Source: Polyangiaceae bacterium (GTDB taxonomy: Bacteria; Myxococcota_A; Polyangia; Polyangiales; Polyangiaceae). Taken from it: a DNA stretch of 64,000 bases. The stretch covers positions 248,001 through 312,000 of the forward strand of contig JACKEA010000005.1 of assembly GCA_020633235.1 (NCBI GenBank), in the 5' to 3' direction. The position numbers and the translations under genes are program-made. Numbering within the stretch: position 1 is the first letter of the stretch; every line of letters starts with the position of its first letter. Shown in pieces: positions 49,655 to 58,782 of this stretch. The notes beneath the pieces were generated by a model. The model ran no database searches. It saw only the letters and a list, made by a program, of their open reading frames with translations, and was not told the DNA's origin.

Positions 49655-51079
49655 ATGGCGGCTCGAGAGCAACGGCGCCCCTCCGCCAGCCGGGTCGGGT
49701 CGGCCAAGTCCATGGCCCTCGGCGCCCTCGGCGCCGTCGCCATCGCGCTGCCCTCATTGCTGTGGCTGGCGGGATTCACCGTGGACGACGCGTTGATCAG
49801 CGCTCGCGTCGCACACCACTTGGCCATCGGCGTCGGCTATCGAATGAGCTCCGGAGGGCCCGTGGTCGATGCCGTGACCCCCTTCGGCTATGCCTGGGTG
49901 CTCGCCCCCTTCGCCCGCGCCGGCGTCCTTTCGACCCTCTCGGCCGCCAAAGGGTTGGGAGCAGGATGTTGGCTCGCCGCGGTAGCGATCCTGGGTGGCG
50001 CTACCGCGCGCCTCGGGGGCGCGCGCCTTCGCTTCGCGCCGCTGGCGCTGCTCGGCGCCTGTACGCCCCTGGCGGCCTGGGCCTCGTCCGGGATGGAGAC
50101 CGGGATCGTGCTCCTGCTCGCGACGCTGGCGCTCGGTTCCGGCAGCTTCGCTGCGCTGTGCGCCGGCGTCGCGGCGGCGTGGCGCCCGGAGCTCTTGCCC
50201 TGGGCTCTCGTGCTTCGCGTCGGTCTCGCCTGGGGTGCGCCCCGGCGCATGGCCGGCCACGCCGCCCTGCTGCTGGTGCCGGTCGCGCTGGTCGTCTGCG
50301 CGCGCGCGTCGCTCTTCGGCGCCACGTTCCCGCTCTCGGCCCTGGCCAAGCCCAGCGACCTGGCTCACGGGCTGCGCTACGCCCTGGGCGCCGTGCTGCT
50401 GACGGGACCGCCGCTGCTCGTGATCGCGCGGCCGCGGCAGCTCCCGCTTCGAGAGCGCGTGATGCTGCTGGCCGCGGGCGTGCACTTCGTATCCCTGCTG
50501 CTCGCGGGCGGCGACTGGATGCCGCTCTATCGCTTGGCCACACCGGTGCTGCCGAGCTTGGTGTGGATCGGCGTCGTGTTGGCGCGAGCGGCGAGGCCTT
50601 GGGCGACGGCGGTGCGCGTGGGGGCGGCGCTGGTTCCCTGCGCGCTGATCGCGATCTACATCGGGCCCAGCGCTGCCGCCGTGGGCGCGCACCGTCGCGC
50701 GCTGATCGAGGCGGCGCGCCCGGAGCTGGCCGGCTATCGACGCATCGCGGCCCTCGACGTCGGCTGGGTCGGCGCGGCGTCCAGCGCCAGCATCGTGGAT
50801 CTCGCCGGGGTGACGGACCCGACGGTGGCACGGCTTTCCGGGAGCCACACCGACAAGCACCTGCCCGCGGGCTTCGTCCGGGCACGCGAGGTCGATGCAG
50901 TAGTGCTGCTGCTGGCTCCGGGCGAGCCGGCGGCGCCGCCGTGGCCCGAGCGCATGCAGCGCACCGTGGACGCTCGCGCAGCGGCCCAGGCCGCGGCGCT
51001 GGGCTTCGAGCGGGCCGCCGTGCTGCCCCTCGGTGGCACGACCCAGAGCTACGTCGTGCTCGCGGCACCGCGTCCCTGA
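49655..51079 (+). CDS. GT-C-like membrane glycosyltransferase
   Basis: 474 residues with about ten hydrophobic segments. The first exported loop carries FTVDDALISARVAHHLAIGVGY, the DD-containing loop expected for GT-C enzymes that use polyprenyl-phosphate sugars (compare mycobacterial AftB-type proteins). The middle GGDWMPLYRLATPVLPSL and the C-terminal soluble part with IAALDVGWVGAASSASIVDLAG also fit that group. ATG 49655. It ends 19 bases before the dynamin-like GTPase, so it may be the first gene of the envelope series. Confidence 0.75.
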   Translation: MAAREQRRPSASRVGSAKSMALGALGAVAIALPSLLWLAGFTVDDALISARVAHHLAIGVGYRMSSGGPVVDAVTPFGYAWVLAPFARAGVLSTLSAAKGLGAGCWLAAVAILGGATARLGGARLRFAPLALLGACTPLAAWASSGMETGIVLLLATLALGSGSFAALCAGVAAAWRPELLPWALVLRVGLAWGAPRRMAGHAALLLVPVALVVCARASLFGATFPLSALAKPSDLAHGLRYALGAVLLTGPPLLVIARPRQLPLRERVMLLAAGVHFVSLLLAGGDWMPLYRLATPVLPSLVWIGVVLARAARPWATAVRVGAALVPCALIAIYIGPSAAAVGAHRRALIEAARPELAGYRRIAALDVGWVGAASSASIVDLAGVTDPTVARLSGSHTDKHLPAGFVRAREVDAVVLLLAPGEPAAPPWPERMQRTVDARAAAQAAALGFERAAVLPLGGTTQSYVVLAAPRP

Positions 51080-51098
51080 GCGGTGGTACGGTCCGCTC

Positions 51099-53624
51099 AT
51101 GGCGCGGCTCTCGGACCAACTCGGCGACTGGCTCGCGCGGGTCGAGCTCTTGGCCCGTGGCGCCGAGGGCGAGCGTCAAGAAGCGGTGGAGGCCCTTGCC
51201 CTCGATCGACCGTGGGAAGCGCGGGATCGCGCCCGCGCCATCCTCGACGAGATGCCGCACTCGCGCGTGGGCCTGATGCTCTGGGCCGACGCGGCCGAGG
51301 CCATGCTGCTCGACGCCGAGGTGGTGGAGGCGCTGTCGGCCCTCGCGGAGCTGTTGCCGTTCCGCGCCGACGTCTGGCTGCGCCTGGCGGAAGCCGAGCG
51401 CCGCTCGGGTCGCGACCCCCGCGCGTCCCTCGAGCGCGCAGCCCGCGCCGAGGAGCCGCCGGACGCTGCGGATCGCGCTCGGCTGTTGCTCGCGGACCGC
51501 GATCTCGCTCACGGCGATCCGGCGCGCGCCGAGCGCTGGCTCGACCAACTCGGCATCGTCGCGCGCCAGGGACCGGACGCCGCCCTGCGTCGGGCCGAGG
51601 CACGGTTGGACGCGGGCGACGCGGGCGGCGCCCGCCAAGCCGCCAAGCGCCTGGGGTTGCCCGGCGCCATGGACGGACGCGCCTGGCTGCTCCGGGCCCG
51701 GCTGTTGGCGGACGTCGATCCCGAAGGCGCCGAGGCCGCGTTTCGCCGCGTGCTGTTGCTCGAAGCGCCGGGCGCCGAGGCTCCCGCGCTGGACTTCATC
51801 GCCGGCTGTCGCGACGCCGACTGCGTCGCGCGCTTCCGCGCTCTCGCCGAGGATCTCGGCCGCGCCACGAGCCCCGAGTGGCGCGCCGCCTTTGCCAGCG
51901 CCGAGGGGCGCCCGGAAGCCGCGTTGGCAGCCTTGGCGGAGGGCGCCGACAAGGATCCCAGCGTCGTCGTCCGTTTCGCGCTCCGCGCCGTCGAGCTGAG
52001 GGACGGCGCCGCTCTGGCGCGGGCGGTGGAGCTCGCCCAGCAGCAAGGTGTGGAGCTGCCCGTGGCTGCCGTCGCGCTGGCCCGCGCGCTCCGCGAGCCG
52101 GACGTCAGCGCTGCGCTTTCAGAGCTGGACGCCGCCGACGGCGACTGGGCAGACGCTCTGCGCACCGAGCTCTACTGCCGCTGGCTCCCCGAAGACGCCG
52201 CGGCGGAGTGGCGCTCGCTGCTCGAGGAGCTGGGCGGCGTCGCCCGCGCCCTCGGTGCTCTCGATACCTTCTTCGATCTGGAGGCCATCGCCGTCGATCT
52301 GGAGCGGCCCCTGCGGGTGGCGATCGTGGGCGAGTTCAACGCGGGCAAGTCGAGCTTCATCAACGCCCTGTTGGGGGAGCAGGTGGCGCCCGTTGGCATT
52401 CTCCCCACCACCGCCACGCTCAATCGGTTGGCCTGGGCGCCGGATCGCTTCGCCCGCATCGAACGCCACGACGCTCCGGATCGGATGGTGCCGCACGCCG
52501 CCCTGGGCGACACGCTGAAGACGCTGGAGCCGGAGTCGGTGCTGCGCGTGACCATCTTCGCGCCCCTCGAGCTGCTGAAGCGCGTGGAGCTGATCGACAC
52601 GCCGGGCTTCAATGCCCCCGAGGCGGCCCACGCCGAGACCGCCCGCGCCGCCTTTCAAGAGGCGCACGTGGCCGTGTGGCTGCTGGACGCGGCGCAGCCG
52701 CTCAAGGACAGCGAGCGGCTGCGGCTCGACGAGATCGCCGCGCTCGGCGTTCCGCTCCTGGTGCTGCTCAACAAGCGCGATCGACTCGCGAGCGATGCCG
52801 ACGTCGAGGCCGCCCTCGCGCACGTGCGCGCCGGTCTCGACGGCGCCGGGCTCGCCCTCGAGCATCCGCCCTGCGCGCTGTCCGCGCGGCTCGCCCTGCA
52901 AGGACGCGCGGGAGACGCCGCCGCCCTCGAAGGGTCCCACTGGCACGAGGTGGAAGCGCTGGTGGACGCGGTGCTCGTCGAACGCGAAGCGCCGCTTCGC
53001 GAGCGCGTACTGCGCGGGCGCGCCGCGCGGCTCTCGGCGCGCCTCGCCGCCGAAGCCGAAGAGCACGTGGAGCGCGCCCGCGTCGAGCGCGAGCGCCATG
53101 CCGAGCAGAGTCGCGCTCTGGCGGACGCCGCGGCTCGCGTGCGCTCCGACCGAGCGCGGGTCGCCGCCGAGCTCGAAGCCGTGCTCGAGGCGGCCCTGAA
53201 GACCCTCGCTGAAGACGTCAGCCCCGTGCATGGCACCGAGGGCGAGCGCTCGGCCCGCCGCTTCGTCAGTCAACGCGCGCGCAATCTCCTGGGTACGCCC
53301 ATCGCCGCGCGGGCCATCGAGCTGCTCGAGCTGTCCGACGCCGGCGCGCGCCGCCGCGTCGAGACACGCCTCGCGCCCGTGGTCTCGGCGCTGGTCGCCG
53401 CGATTTCACCCGTGTTGCAACACCCGGGGACTGAAAGCGCGAGCGCCACGGAAACGTTGATCGACATCATGGTGGACGAGATCGCCGGCGCCGCCGAAGC
53501 TGCGGCCGGAGCGGAGGTCGTGATCGCCACGCCGCCGTTCCTTCATCGGGCTCGCGCCCTGGGCAAAGCCCTGCGTCTGAATGCCTCCAGGCCGACGGGC
53601 GTCCAACCTAGTGCTAGGATCTGA
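51099..53624 (+). CDS. Dynamin-like GTPase with long helical N-terminal region
   Basis: 841 residues from ATG 51099. Residues 1-400 are helical repeats of TPR-like character. The GTPase follows: G1 GEFNAGKSS at 411-419, G2 Thr in PVGILPTTATLN, G3 DTPG at 500-503, G4 NKRD at 558-561. The C-terminal 250 residues are long charged helices (EHVERARVERERHAEQSRA) as in bacterial dynamin-like proteins, ending with a moderately hydrophobic helix (ETRLAPVVSALVAAISPVL). It is predicted to remodel or tether membranes using GTP. The lptA start codon lies three bases after its stop. Confidence 0.85.
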   Translation: MARLSDQLGDWLARVELLARGAEGERQEAVEALALDRPWEARDRARAILDEMPHSRVGLMLWADAAEAMLLDAEVVEALSALAELLPFRADVWLRLAEAERRSGRDPRASLERAARAEEPPDAADRARLLLADRDLAHGDPARAERWLDQLGIVARQGPDAALRRAEARLDAGDAGGARQAAKRLGLPGAMDGRAWLLRARLLADVDPEGAEAAFRRVLLLEAPGAEAPALDFIAGCRDADCVARFRALAEDLGRATSPEWRAAFASAEGRPEAALAALAEGADKDPSVVVRFALRAVELRDGAALARAVELAQQQGVELPVAAVALARALREPDVSAALSELDAADGDWADALRTELYCRWLPEDAAAEWRSLLEELGGVARALGALDTFFDLEAIAVDLERPLRVAIVGEFNAGKSSFINALLGEQVAPVGILPTTATLNRLAWAPDRFARIERHDAPDRMVPHAALGDTLKTLEPESVLRVTIFAPLELLKRVELIDTPGFNAPEAAHAETARAAFQEAHVAVWLLDAAQPLKDSERLRLDEIAALGVPLLVLLNKRDRLASDADVEAALAHVRAGLDGAGLALEHPPCALSARLALQGRAGDAAALEGSHWHEVEALVDAVLVEREAPLRERVLRGRAARLSARLAAEAEEHVERARVERERHAEQSRALADAAARVRSDRARVAAELEAVLEAALKTLAEDVSPVHGTEGERSARRFVSQRARNLLGTPIAARAIELLELSDAGARRRVETRLAPVVSALVAAISPVLQHPGTESASATETLIDIMVDEIAGAAEAAAGAEVVIATPPFLHRARALGKALRLNASRPTGVQPSARI

Positions 53625-53627
53625 TAG

Positions 53628-54134
53628 GTGAAATTCGCTCCCCGGCCTCTCCAGCGCACGCTCTTCGTCGCCGTCGCGACGGTGGCGGTGGCGCTGTCGT
53701 CCCTGGCCGTGGGCGGCAGCCCCGCGCAGGCCGATCCCCTGGGCGTGATCGAGGGCGAGAGCCTCGACGTGAAGGCGGATCAGCTCGACGTCGACGTGGC
53801 CAAGGGCACGGCGCTGCTCACTGGGCACGTCACCGCCACGCTCGGGGATCTGGAAGTGTCCTGCCCCAAGGTGGAGATCCGCTACGACCAAGCGCCCATG
53901 GTGCAGTGGGCCAAAGGCTCCGGTGGCGTACGCGCCACCCTCAAGGGCATCGAAGCCACCGCCAGCAGCGTGAGCGTGGATGTGAAGAAGCGCGAGGTCA
54001 CCTTGCGCGGTGGCGTGCGGCTCATGCGCGGCAAGGGTTGGGTGGAAGCGGATCGCGCGAGCATCGATCTGACGACGCGCAAGGTCACGCTGCACCAGGT
54101 GAAGGGCTCCATTCCCGTCGCTCCGAAACGCTGA
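53628..54134 (+). CDS. lptA: LptA/OstA-type periplasmic lipopolysaccharide transport protein
   Basis: 168 residues, GTG start three bases after the dynamin-like gene. The signal peptide ends around SPAQADP. The mature part is a beta-jellyroll of the OstA_2/LptA type: IEGESLDVKADQLDVDVAKGTALLTGHVTATLGDLEVSCPKVEIRYD and VRLMRGKGWVEADRASIDLTTRKVTL. Forms part of the LPS bridge between inner and outer membrane. The lptB gene follows after 177 bases that contain a repeat hairpin. Confidence 0.85.
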   Translation: MKFAPRPLQRTLFVAVATVAVALSSLAVGGSPAQADPLGVIEGESLDVKADQLDVDVAKGTALLTGHVTATLGDLEVSCPKVEIRYDQAPMVQWAKGSGGVRATLKGIEATASSVSVDVKKREVTLRGGVRLMRGKGWVEADRASIDLTTRKVTLHQVKGSIPVAPKR

Positions 54135-54163
54135 CTCGCGTTCGTGAGACGTTCTCATGAGGG

Positions 54164-54245
54164 TGTCGCTGCGGCGCGAGCCCCGTCGCGCACGGCCGGC
54201 AAGGCTCCGTACCGGCACTCCGCGACGGGCATCGCGCCGTGAAAA
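54164..54245. repeat. Inverted pair of dispersed repeats between lptA and lptB
   Basis: The left arm at 54164-54190 (GGCGCGAGCCCCGTCGCG core) and the right arm at 54221-54245 (CGCGACGGGCATCGCGCCG core) are inverted copies 30 bases apart. They fall between two co-directional genes of one pathway, so they may attenuate rather than end transcription. Confidence 0.75.
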
Positions 54246-54311
54246 CCCCCAGATGTAGATCTCGGGGTAGGTCGGTAGCCCGAGCGGCCTCGGGCGGTGT
54301 AGATCGGTGGC

Positions 54312-55007
54312 GTGGCGATGCTGGAAGCACAGGGCGTCTACGTGCGACTCGGCGGGCATCCAGTGCTGCGGGGCGTGGACGTGGCGGTGGAAGCGGGCAG
54401 CGTCCTCGGTCTGCTGGGACCGAGTGGAGCAGGGAAGACGACGCTGTTTCGCGTGCTGTCGGGTGAGCTCGCGGCGGACTCGGGGCGGGTGGAGCTTGCG
54501 GGGCAGGACGTGAGCGACAAGCCGCTGTGGGTGCGCGCGCGGCGTGGGCTCGGCTACGTCCCGCAAACGCCCAGCGTGCTGACGGACCTGTCGGTGCGCG
54601 ACAACTTGCGCGCCTTCGAGCACGCCGCGGGGGTGGAGCCGATGGCGCCGGAGGAGCGCGCGGCGCTCGTCGAGCTGGAAGGTCGCCTCGAGGTGCGCGC
54701 GGGGGAGCTCAGCGGCGGCGAGCGGCGCCGGCTCGAGCTGCTCCGGGCGCTGGTCGCCAAGCCCAAGGTGCTGCTCTGTGACGAGCCCCTCACGGGGGTG
54801 GATCCGACGGGCATCCATCGCGTCGGCCGCATCCTTCGTCAGGCTGCCAGCGAGGGCATGGCGGTGCTGCTCGCGGACCATCGCGTCCACGACGCCCTCG
54901 CGCTGTGCGACGCCGCCTGTCTGCTGCTCGACGGGCGCATCGAGCTGAGCGCGGAGCCGGAGACCTTTCTCGATCATCCCGAGGTGCGGAAGCGCTACCT
55001 GGGGTAG
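54312..55007 (+). CDS. lptB: LptB-type ABC transporter ATPase
   Basis: 231 residues, GTG 54312 (ATG 54318 also fits). Walker A GPSGAGKTT at 36-44, Q-loop YVPQTPSVL, signature LSGGERRRLELLRAL at 133-147, Walker B VLLCDEPLTGVDP at 153-165, H-loop LLADHRVHDAL. Length and the GVDP D-loop match LptB, the motor that extracts LPS for LptFGC/LptA. No lptF, lptG or lptC is present in the window apart from a short LptF-like membrane protein at 29.9 kb. Confidence 0.88.
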   Translation: MAMLEAQGVYVRLGGHPVLRGVDVAVEAGSVLGLLGPSGAGKTTLFRVLSGELAADSGRVELAGQDVSDKPLWVRARRGLGYVPQTPSVLTDLSVRDNLRAFEHAAGVEPMAPEERAALVELEGRLEVRAGELSGGERRRLELLRALVAKPKVLLCDEPLTGVDPTGIHRVGRILRQAASEGMAVLLADHRVHDALALCDAACLLLDGRIELSAEPETFLDHPEVRKRYLG

Positions 55008-55157
55008 GGGGTTTTGCTGGGCCGGCCGGCGGCCTACGCTAGAAAAACGACCAGGCTGCCACGAACCTCGCAAAAACTGGTGGGCTCACTTCTTGCTGGC
55101 GCGGTGGTAGACTGACCCCGAGCTGCCTCGGCAGCCACCGACACACCCGGAAAACCC

Positions 55158-56636
55158 ATGGAAATCAAGCAGCAACTGCGTCTGTCCCAGCAGCTCGTCA
55201 TGACCCCGCAGCTGCAGCAGGCGATTCGGCTGTTGCAGCTTTCGCGTCTGGAGCTGATCGACGAGGTCCGCAAGGAGCTCGACAACAACCCCGTGCTCAG
55301 CGAGGACGAGCCGGACATGCGGCCCCGCGAGGAGCGCACGGCGCACACCGCGGAGGAACGCGACTTCCCTCGCGAAGAGGTCACGGCGGAGGTTCGCGAC
55401 AGCGAGAAGGCAGCTCGCGAGGTGGACTGGGAGAAGTTCCTGGAAAACCGCACCATGCAGCAGCCCCTGCCTTCCAATCGAGGGGGCTTCGAGGAGCTGC
55501 CGCCGATCGAGCAGAACCTGACCAAGCCGCGCAGTCTGCAGGACCACATGCTGTGGCAGCTGCAGATGAGCGACTTCACGGACGTGGAGCGGCGCTTCGC
55601 CGAGCTGGTCATCGGCAACCTGGACGAGAAGGGCTACTTGGATCTCAAGGGCGTGGAGCGAACGGACGGCACCCGCACTCCGGATCTGACCATCTTCGAC
55701 CTGGGCGAAGAAGCCGGGCTACACCCCGACGATTCGCCCCTGGTCCTGGAAATGATGCAGAATTTCGACCCCATCGGCGTTGCCGCTCGGGACCTCCGGG
55801 AGTGCCTGATGATTCAGGCAAAGGCCTACGGCTACGACGAGGTGGAGACCGAGATCATCGAGAACCACCTGCACCATCTGGAGAAGCACAACTACCAGGC
55901 CATCGCTCGGGACATGAAGATCCCGATCGAAGAGGTGTACGAGGCCGCCAAGGAGATCCAGAAGCTCGAGAGCCGCCCGGCCCGGAACTTCACCGACACG
56001 GACGACCGCACCATCGGCATCACGCCGGACGTCTACGTGATCAAGGACGCCGAAGAGTTCGTCGTGCTCGATAACGATCGCGGCATCCAGCGCCTGTTCA
56101 TCAACGAAGCGCTGACCAAGCGCTTGATGCAGGACCCCACCGCAAAGGAGTTCATCGGCGAGAAGCTACGCAACGCTCAGTGGCTGATTCGCGCCATCGA
56201 GCAGCGACGCAAGACCATCATCCGCGTTGCGGAATGCATCGTGGAGAAGCAGCGCGATTTCTTCGAGAAGGGCGTGGCGTTCCTCAAGCCGATGATCTTG
56301 CGGGACGTCGCCGAAGCCGTGGGCATGCACGAATCCACCATCTCGCGCGTGACCACGAACAAGTACATGCACACTCCGCAGGGCCTGTTCGAGCTGAAGT
56401 ACTTCTTCAACTCCAGCATTCGTCGGGTCGGCGAGGAAGACATCGCCAGCGAGAGCGTGAAACAAGCCATCAAGAAGATCATCGAGGACGAGGACAAGGC
56501 GAATCCCCTCAGTGATCAGGCCATCGTGGAGCTGCTCGAGAAGACCGAGGGCATCAAGATCGCTCGGCGAACGGTGGCCAAGTACCGCGAAATGCTCGGA
56601 ATCCTAGCTTCGTCCAAACGCAAGCGACTGTTTTGA
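55158..56636 (+). CDS. rpoN: RNA polymerase sigma-54 factor
   Basis: 492 residues. Region I is KQQLRLSQQLVMTPQLQQAIRLLQLSRLEL with the Gln-rich activator-binding helix. An acidic linker follows (LSEDEPDMRPREERTA). The core-binding domain has LVIGNLDEKGYLDLKG, and the DNA-binding domain has DVAEAVGMHESTISRVTTNKYMHTPQGLFELKYFF. The RpoN box ARRTVAKYRE is near residue 480. It directs transcription from -24/-12 promoters with enhancer-binding proteins, which are numerous in myxobacteria. Position between lptB and hpf follows the proteobacterial rpoN cluster. Confidence 0.97.
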   Translation: MEIKQQLRLSQQLVMTPQLQQAIRLLQLSRLELIDEVRKELDNNPVLSEDEPDMRPREERTAHTAEERDFPREEVTAEVRDSEKAAREVDWEKFLENRTMQQPLPSNRGGFEELPPIEQNLTKPRSLQDHMLWQLQMSDFTDVERRFAELVIGNLDEKGYLDLKGVERTDGTRTPDLTIFDLGEEAGLHPDDSPLVLEMMQNFDPIGVAARDLRECLMIQAKAYGYDEVETEIIENHLHHLEKHNYQAIARDMKIPIEEVYEAAKEIQKLESRPARNFTDTDDRTIGITPDVYVIKDAEEFVVLDNDRGIQRLFINEALTKRLMQDPTAKEFIGEKLRNAQWLIRAIEQRRKTIIRVAECIVEKQRDFFEKGVAFLKPMILRDVAEAVGMHESTISRVTTNKYMHTPQGLFELKYFFNSSIRRVGEEDIASESVKQAIKKIIEDEDKANPLSDQAIVELLEKTEGIKIARRTVAKYREMLGILASSKRKRLF

Positions 56637-56727
56637 TCGTGAGGTCGCTCTCACGAGCTCGATCCTTTCGTCCGTGCGCCGGTGATGGGACCGGCCGACA
56701 CGAACTCGTCCCGCCCAGGAGGACCCC

Positions 56728-57171
56728 GTGAACATCAGCATCACCTTCCGGCAGATGGATGCCAGTGAAGCCATCAAGTCGTACGCCCGTGACAAAGTCG
56801 CCAAGCTGCAGAAGTTCTTGCGCCAGCCCATGACAGCGAAGGTGACGCTGTCTCTGGACAAGCTGAAGCACGTGGCGGAGACGCGCATCTCGAGCGGCGG
56901 CTCGCACCTGGAAGCCAAGGAATCTTCGGACGACATGTATGCGTCCATCGATCGAGTGATCAACAAACTGGAGCGGCAGATCCGCGGCGAGAAGGGCTCG
57001 GCCCAGAGCAAGAAGCGCCGCTCCGGTGAATCCGTCCGAGGGGGCAAGCTGCCCAGCGTTCCCGGCAGCACGGTGGCTCGCTTGTCCACGGGAGCCTCCG
57101 CCAAGAAGGCCAAGAAGAAGGCATCCAAGGCGAAGACGACCGTGCGGGGAGCCCAAGCGAAGGCTCGCTGA
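56728..57171 (+). CDS. hpf: Ribosome hibernation promoting factor
   Basis: 147 residues, GTG start with AGGAGG seven bases upstream. Residues 1-95 are the S30AE domain (NISITFRQMDASEAIKSYARDKVAKLQKFL). The tail (about 95-147) is Ser/Lys/Arg-rich (KKAKKKASKAKTTVRGAQAK), not the dimerising domain of long HPF. It binds the 30S subunit to inactivate ribosomes at rest; the basic tail may add RNA contacts. The stop overlaps an upstream ATG of the ptsN frame (TGATG). Confidence 0.9.
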   Translation: MNISITFRQMDASEAIKSYARDKVAKLQKFLRQPMTAKVTLSLDKLKHVAETRISSGGSHLEAKESSDDMYASIDRVINKLERQIRGEKGSAQSKKRRSGESVRGGKLPSVPGSTVARLSTGASAKKAKKKASKAKTTVRGAQAKAR

Positions 57172-57212
57172 TGCGCGCCCTAGCTTCAGAACCCATTCGT
57201 CGGGAGGTCATC

Positions 57213-57683
57213 ATGCGTCTATCGGACATCGTGAGCGCCGAGCGCATCGTGGTCGACTCCGATGGGGGCTTCGTTCAGGAGAAGATCGATGCCATTCGCC
57301 TGCTCTCGCACCTGGTGGCGCCCGCCGTGGGCGCCTCCAAGGAAGTGCTGGAGAAGCTCCTGTCGGAGCGAGAGCGACTGCAGAGCACGGGCATCGGTGA
57401 TGGCGTAGCCATTCCCCACACCTCCGTCGACACCGCGTCGGCGCAGGCGGGCGCGTTGCTCCTGTGCCCGCACGGGGTCCCCTTCGATGCGATCGATGGT
57501 CAGAAGTGCACCATCGTGTTCGGCGTCGTCGGGCCCAAGCGGGCCACGGGTGAGCACCTGCGCACCCTGGCACGCATCTCGCGCCTGCTGCGCGACGCCG
57601 AGACCCGGGACAAGCTCGTTCACTCGTCGGGCTCCGAGGAGGCCTACCAGCTCATCGTGGCGCACGACGCGTCCCTCGGTTGA
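57213..57683 (+). CDS. ptsN: PTS IIA-like nitrogen-regulatory protein
   Basis: 156 residues from ATG 57213, chosen for GGGAGGT six bases upstream; ATG 57171 would overlap the hpf stop. Motifs: MRLSDIVSAERIVV, phosphoacceptor His69 in GDGVAIPHT, VFGVVGPKRATGEHLRTLARISRLL. EIIA-Ntr receives phosphate from HPr/NPr and regulates targets such as K+ transport and sigma-54-linked processes. hprK begins one base after its stop region (TGAGATG). Confidence 0.93.
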   Translation: MRLSDIVSAERIVVDSDGGFVQEKIDAIRLLSHLVAPAVGASKEVLEKLLSERERLQSTGIGDGVAIPHTSVDTASAQAGALLLCPHGVPFDAIDGQKCTIVFGVVGPKRATGEHLRTLARISRLLRDAETRDKLVHSSGSEEAYQLIVAHDASLG

Positions 57684-57684
57684 G

Positions 57685-58782
57685 ATGACCGTCTACGATC
57701 CTCCGGCGAGCGAGGCGCGCACCGTCACCGTACGGGCGATGCTCGACGACCCGGACCTGGGCCTCAACGTGAGGCTGGTGGCCGGGGCGTCGGGGCTCGA
57801 TCGCGAGATCGCGCATCCGCGCATCCAGAAGTCCGGGTTGGCGTTGGTCGGCCACATGCACGGCATCGTGTCGTCCCGCATCCAGATCCTGGGCGAGACG
57901 GAGCTCTCCTATGCCGAGAGCCTGAGCCGGGACGAACAGGAGCGGGCGGCGAAGAGCTTCTTTTCCCTGGGGCTGTCCTGCGTGATCGTCACCCGCGGCG
58001 TGGACCCGCCGGCGCCCTTCGCCGAGGAAGCAGAGCGCACCAAGACGCCGGTGGTGGTGTGCGCGGAGCGTTCTTCCTCGGCGATCACGGCGATCCACAC
58101 GCTGCTCGACGAACGACTGGCGCCCCGGGCGCGAGTCCACGGCGTGCTGGTCGACGTCTTCGAGGTCGGTGTGCTGCTGTTGGGCAAGAGCGGCATCGGC
58201 AAGAGCGAGTGCGCCCTGGAGCTCGTGATGCGGGGGCACCGGCTGGTGGCGGACGACGTCATCGAGTGCGACTACAAGCCGCCGGGGATGATCTTCGGCG
58301 AGCCGGCGGCGCTGCTCCGGCATCACATCGAGGTACGGGGGCTCGGCATCCTGAACATCAAGGATCTGTACGGCGTGACGGCGGTGCGCGAGCGCAAGCG
58401 CATCGATCTCATCGTCCAGCTCGAGCTGTGGCGGGGCGACGCGAACTACGACCGCATGGGTCTCGAGGAGCACCACCGGGAGATCCTGGGAGTGCCCATC
58501 CGCGAGGTGGTGTTGCCGGTGCGGCCCGGTCGCAACATGAGCTCCATCATCGAGATCGCCGGGCGCGCGGAGCTCCTGCGGCAGGCCGGGCACCATCCGG
58601 CGCGGGAGTTCGTGGAGCGCATCGAGTCCGTCACCGGCAGCGGCGAGCGCCGCAACCCGAGCGGCACCTTGGCGGCAGTGAACGACCCGCGGCGCGCGGC
58701 GACCTCGGCGTTGCCCCGAACGCCGGCGGTCACCGAGAGCTCGGCGCCACCACCCGTGGGCACGCCCTGGAGGCGGCGTTGA
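57685..58782 (+). CDS. hprK: HPr kinase/phosphorylase
   Basis: 365 residues from ATG 57685. The N-terminal domain is about 1-145. Walker A is GKSGIGKS at 167-174, and the HprK signature VRGLGILNIKDLYG ends at about 230. The C-terminal 45 residues are a Pro/Ser-rich extension not typical of the family. It phosphorylates and dephosphorylates a Ser of HPr; the HPr encoded two genes downstream keeps that Ser (Ser48). Its stop overlaps the TTG start of rapZ. Confidence 0.93.
   Translation: MTVYDPPASEARTVTVRAMLDDPDLGLNVRLVAGASGLDREIAHPRIQKSGLALVGHMHGIVSSRIQILGETELSYAESLSRDEQERAAKSFFSLGLSCVIVTRGVDPPAPFAEEAERTKTPVVVCAERSSSAITAIHTLLDERLAPRARVHGVLVDVFEVGVLLLGKSGIGKSECALELVMRGHRLVADDVIECDYKPPGMIFGEPAALLRHHIEVRGLGILNIKDLYGVTAVRERKRIDLIVQLELWRGDANYDRMGLEEHHREILGVPIREVVLPVRPGRNMSSIIEIAGRAELLRQAGHHPAREFVERIESVTGSGERRNPSGTLAAVNDPRRAATSALPRTPAVTESSAPPPVGTPWRRR

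Noticed and set aside
55008..55157. A sigma-54 type promoter upstream of rpoN
   Set aside because: TGGCGCGGTGGTAGAC lacks the GG/GC spacing of a -24/-12 element.
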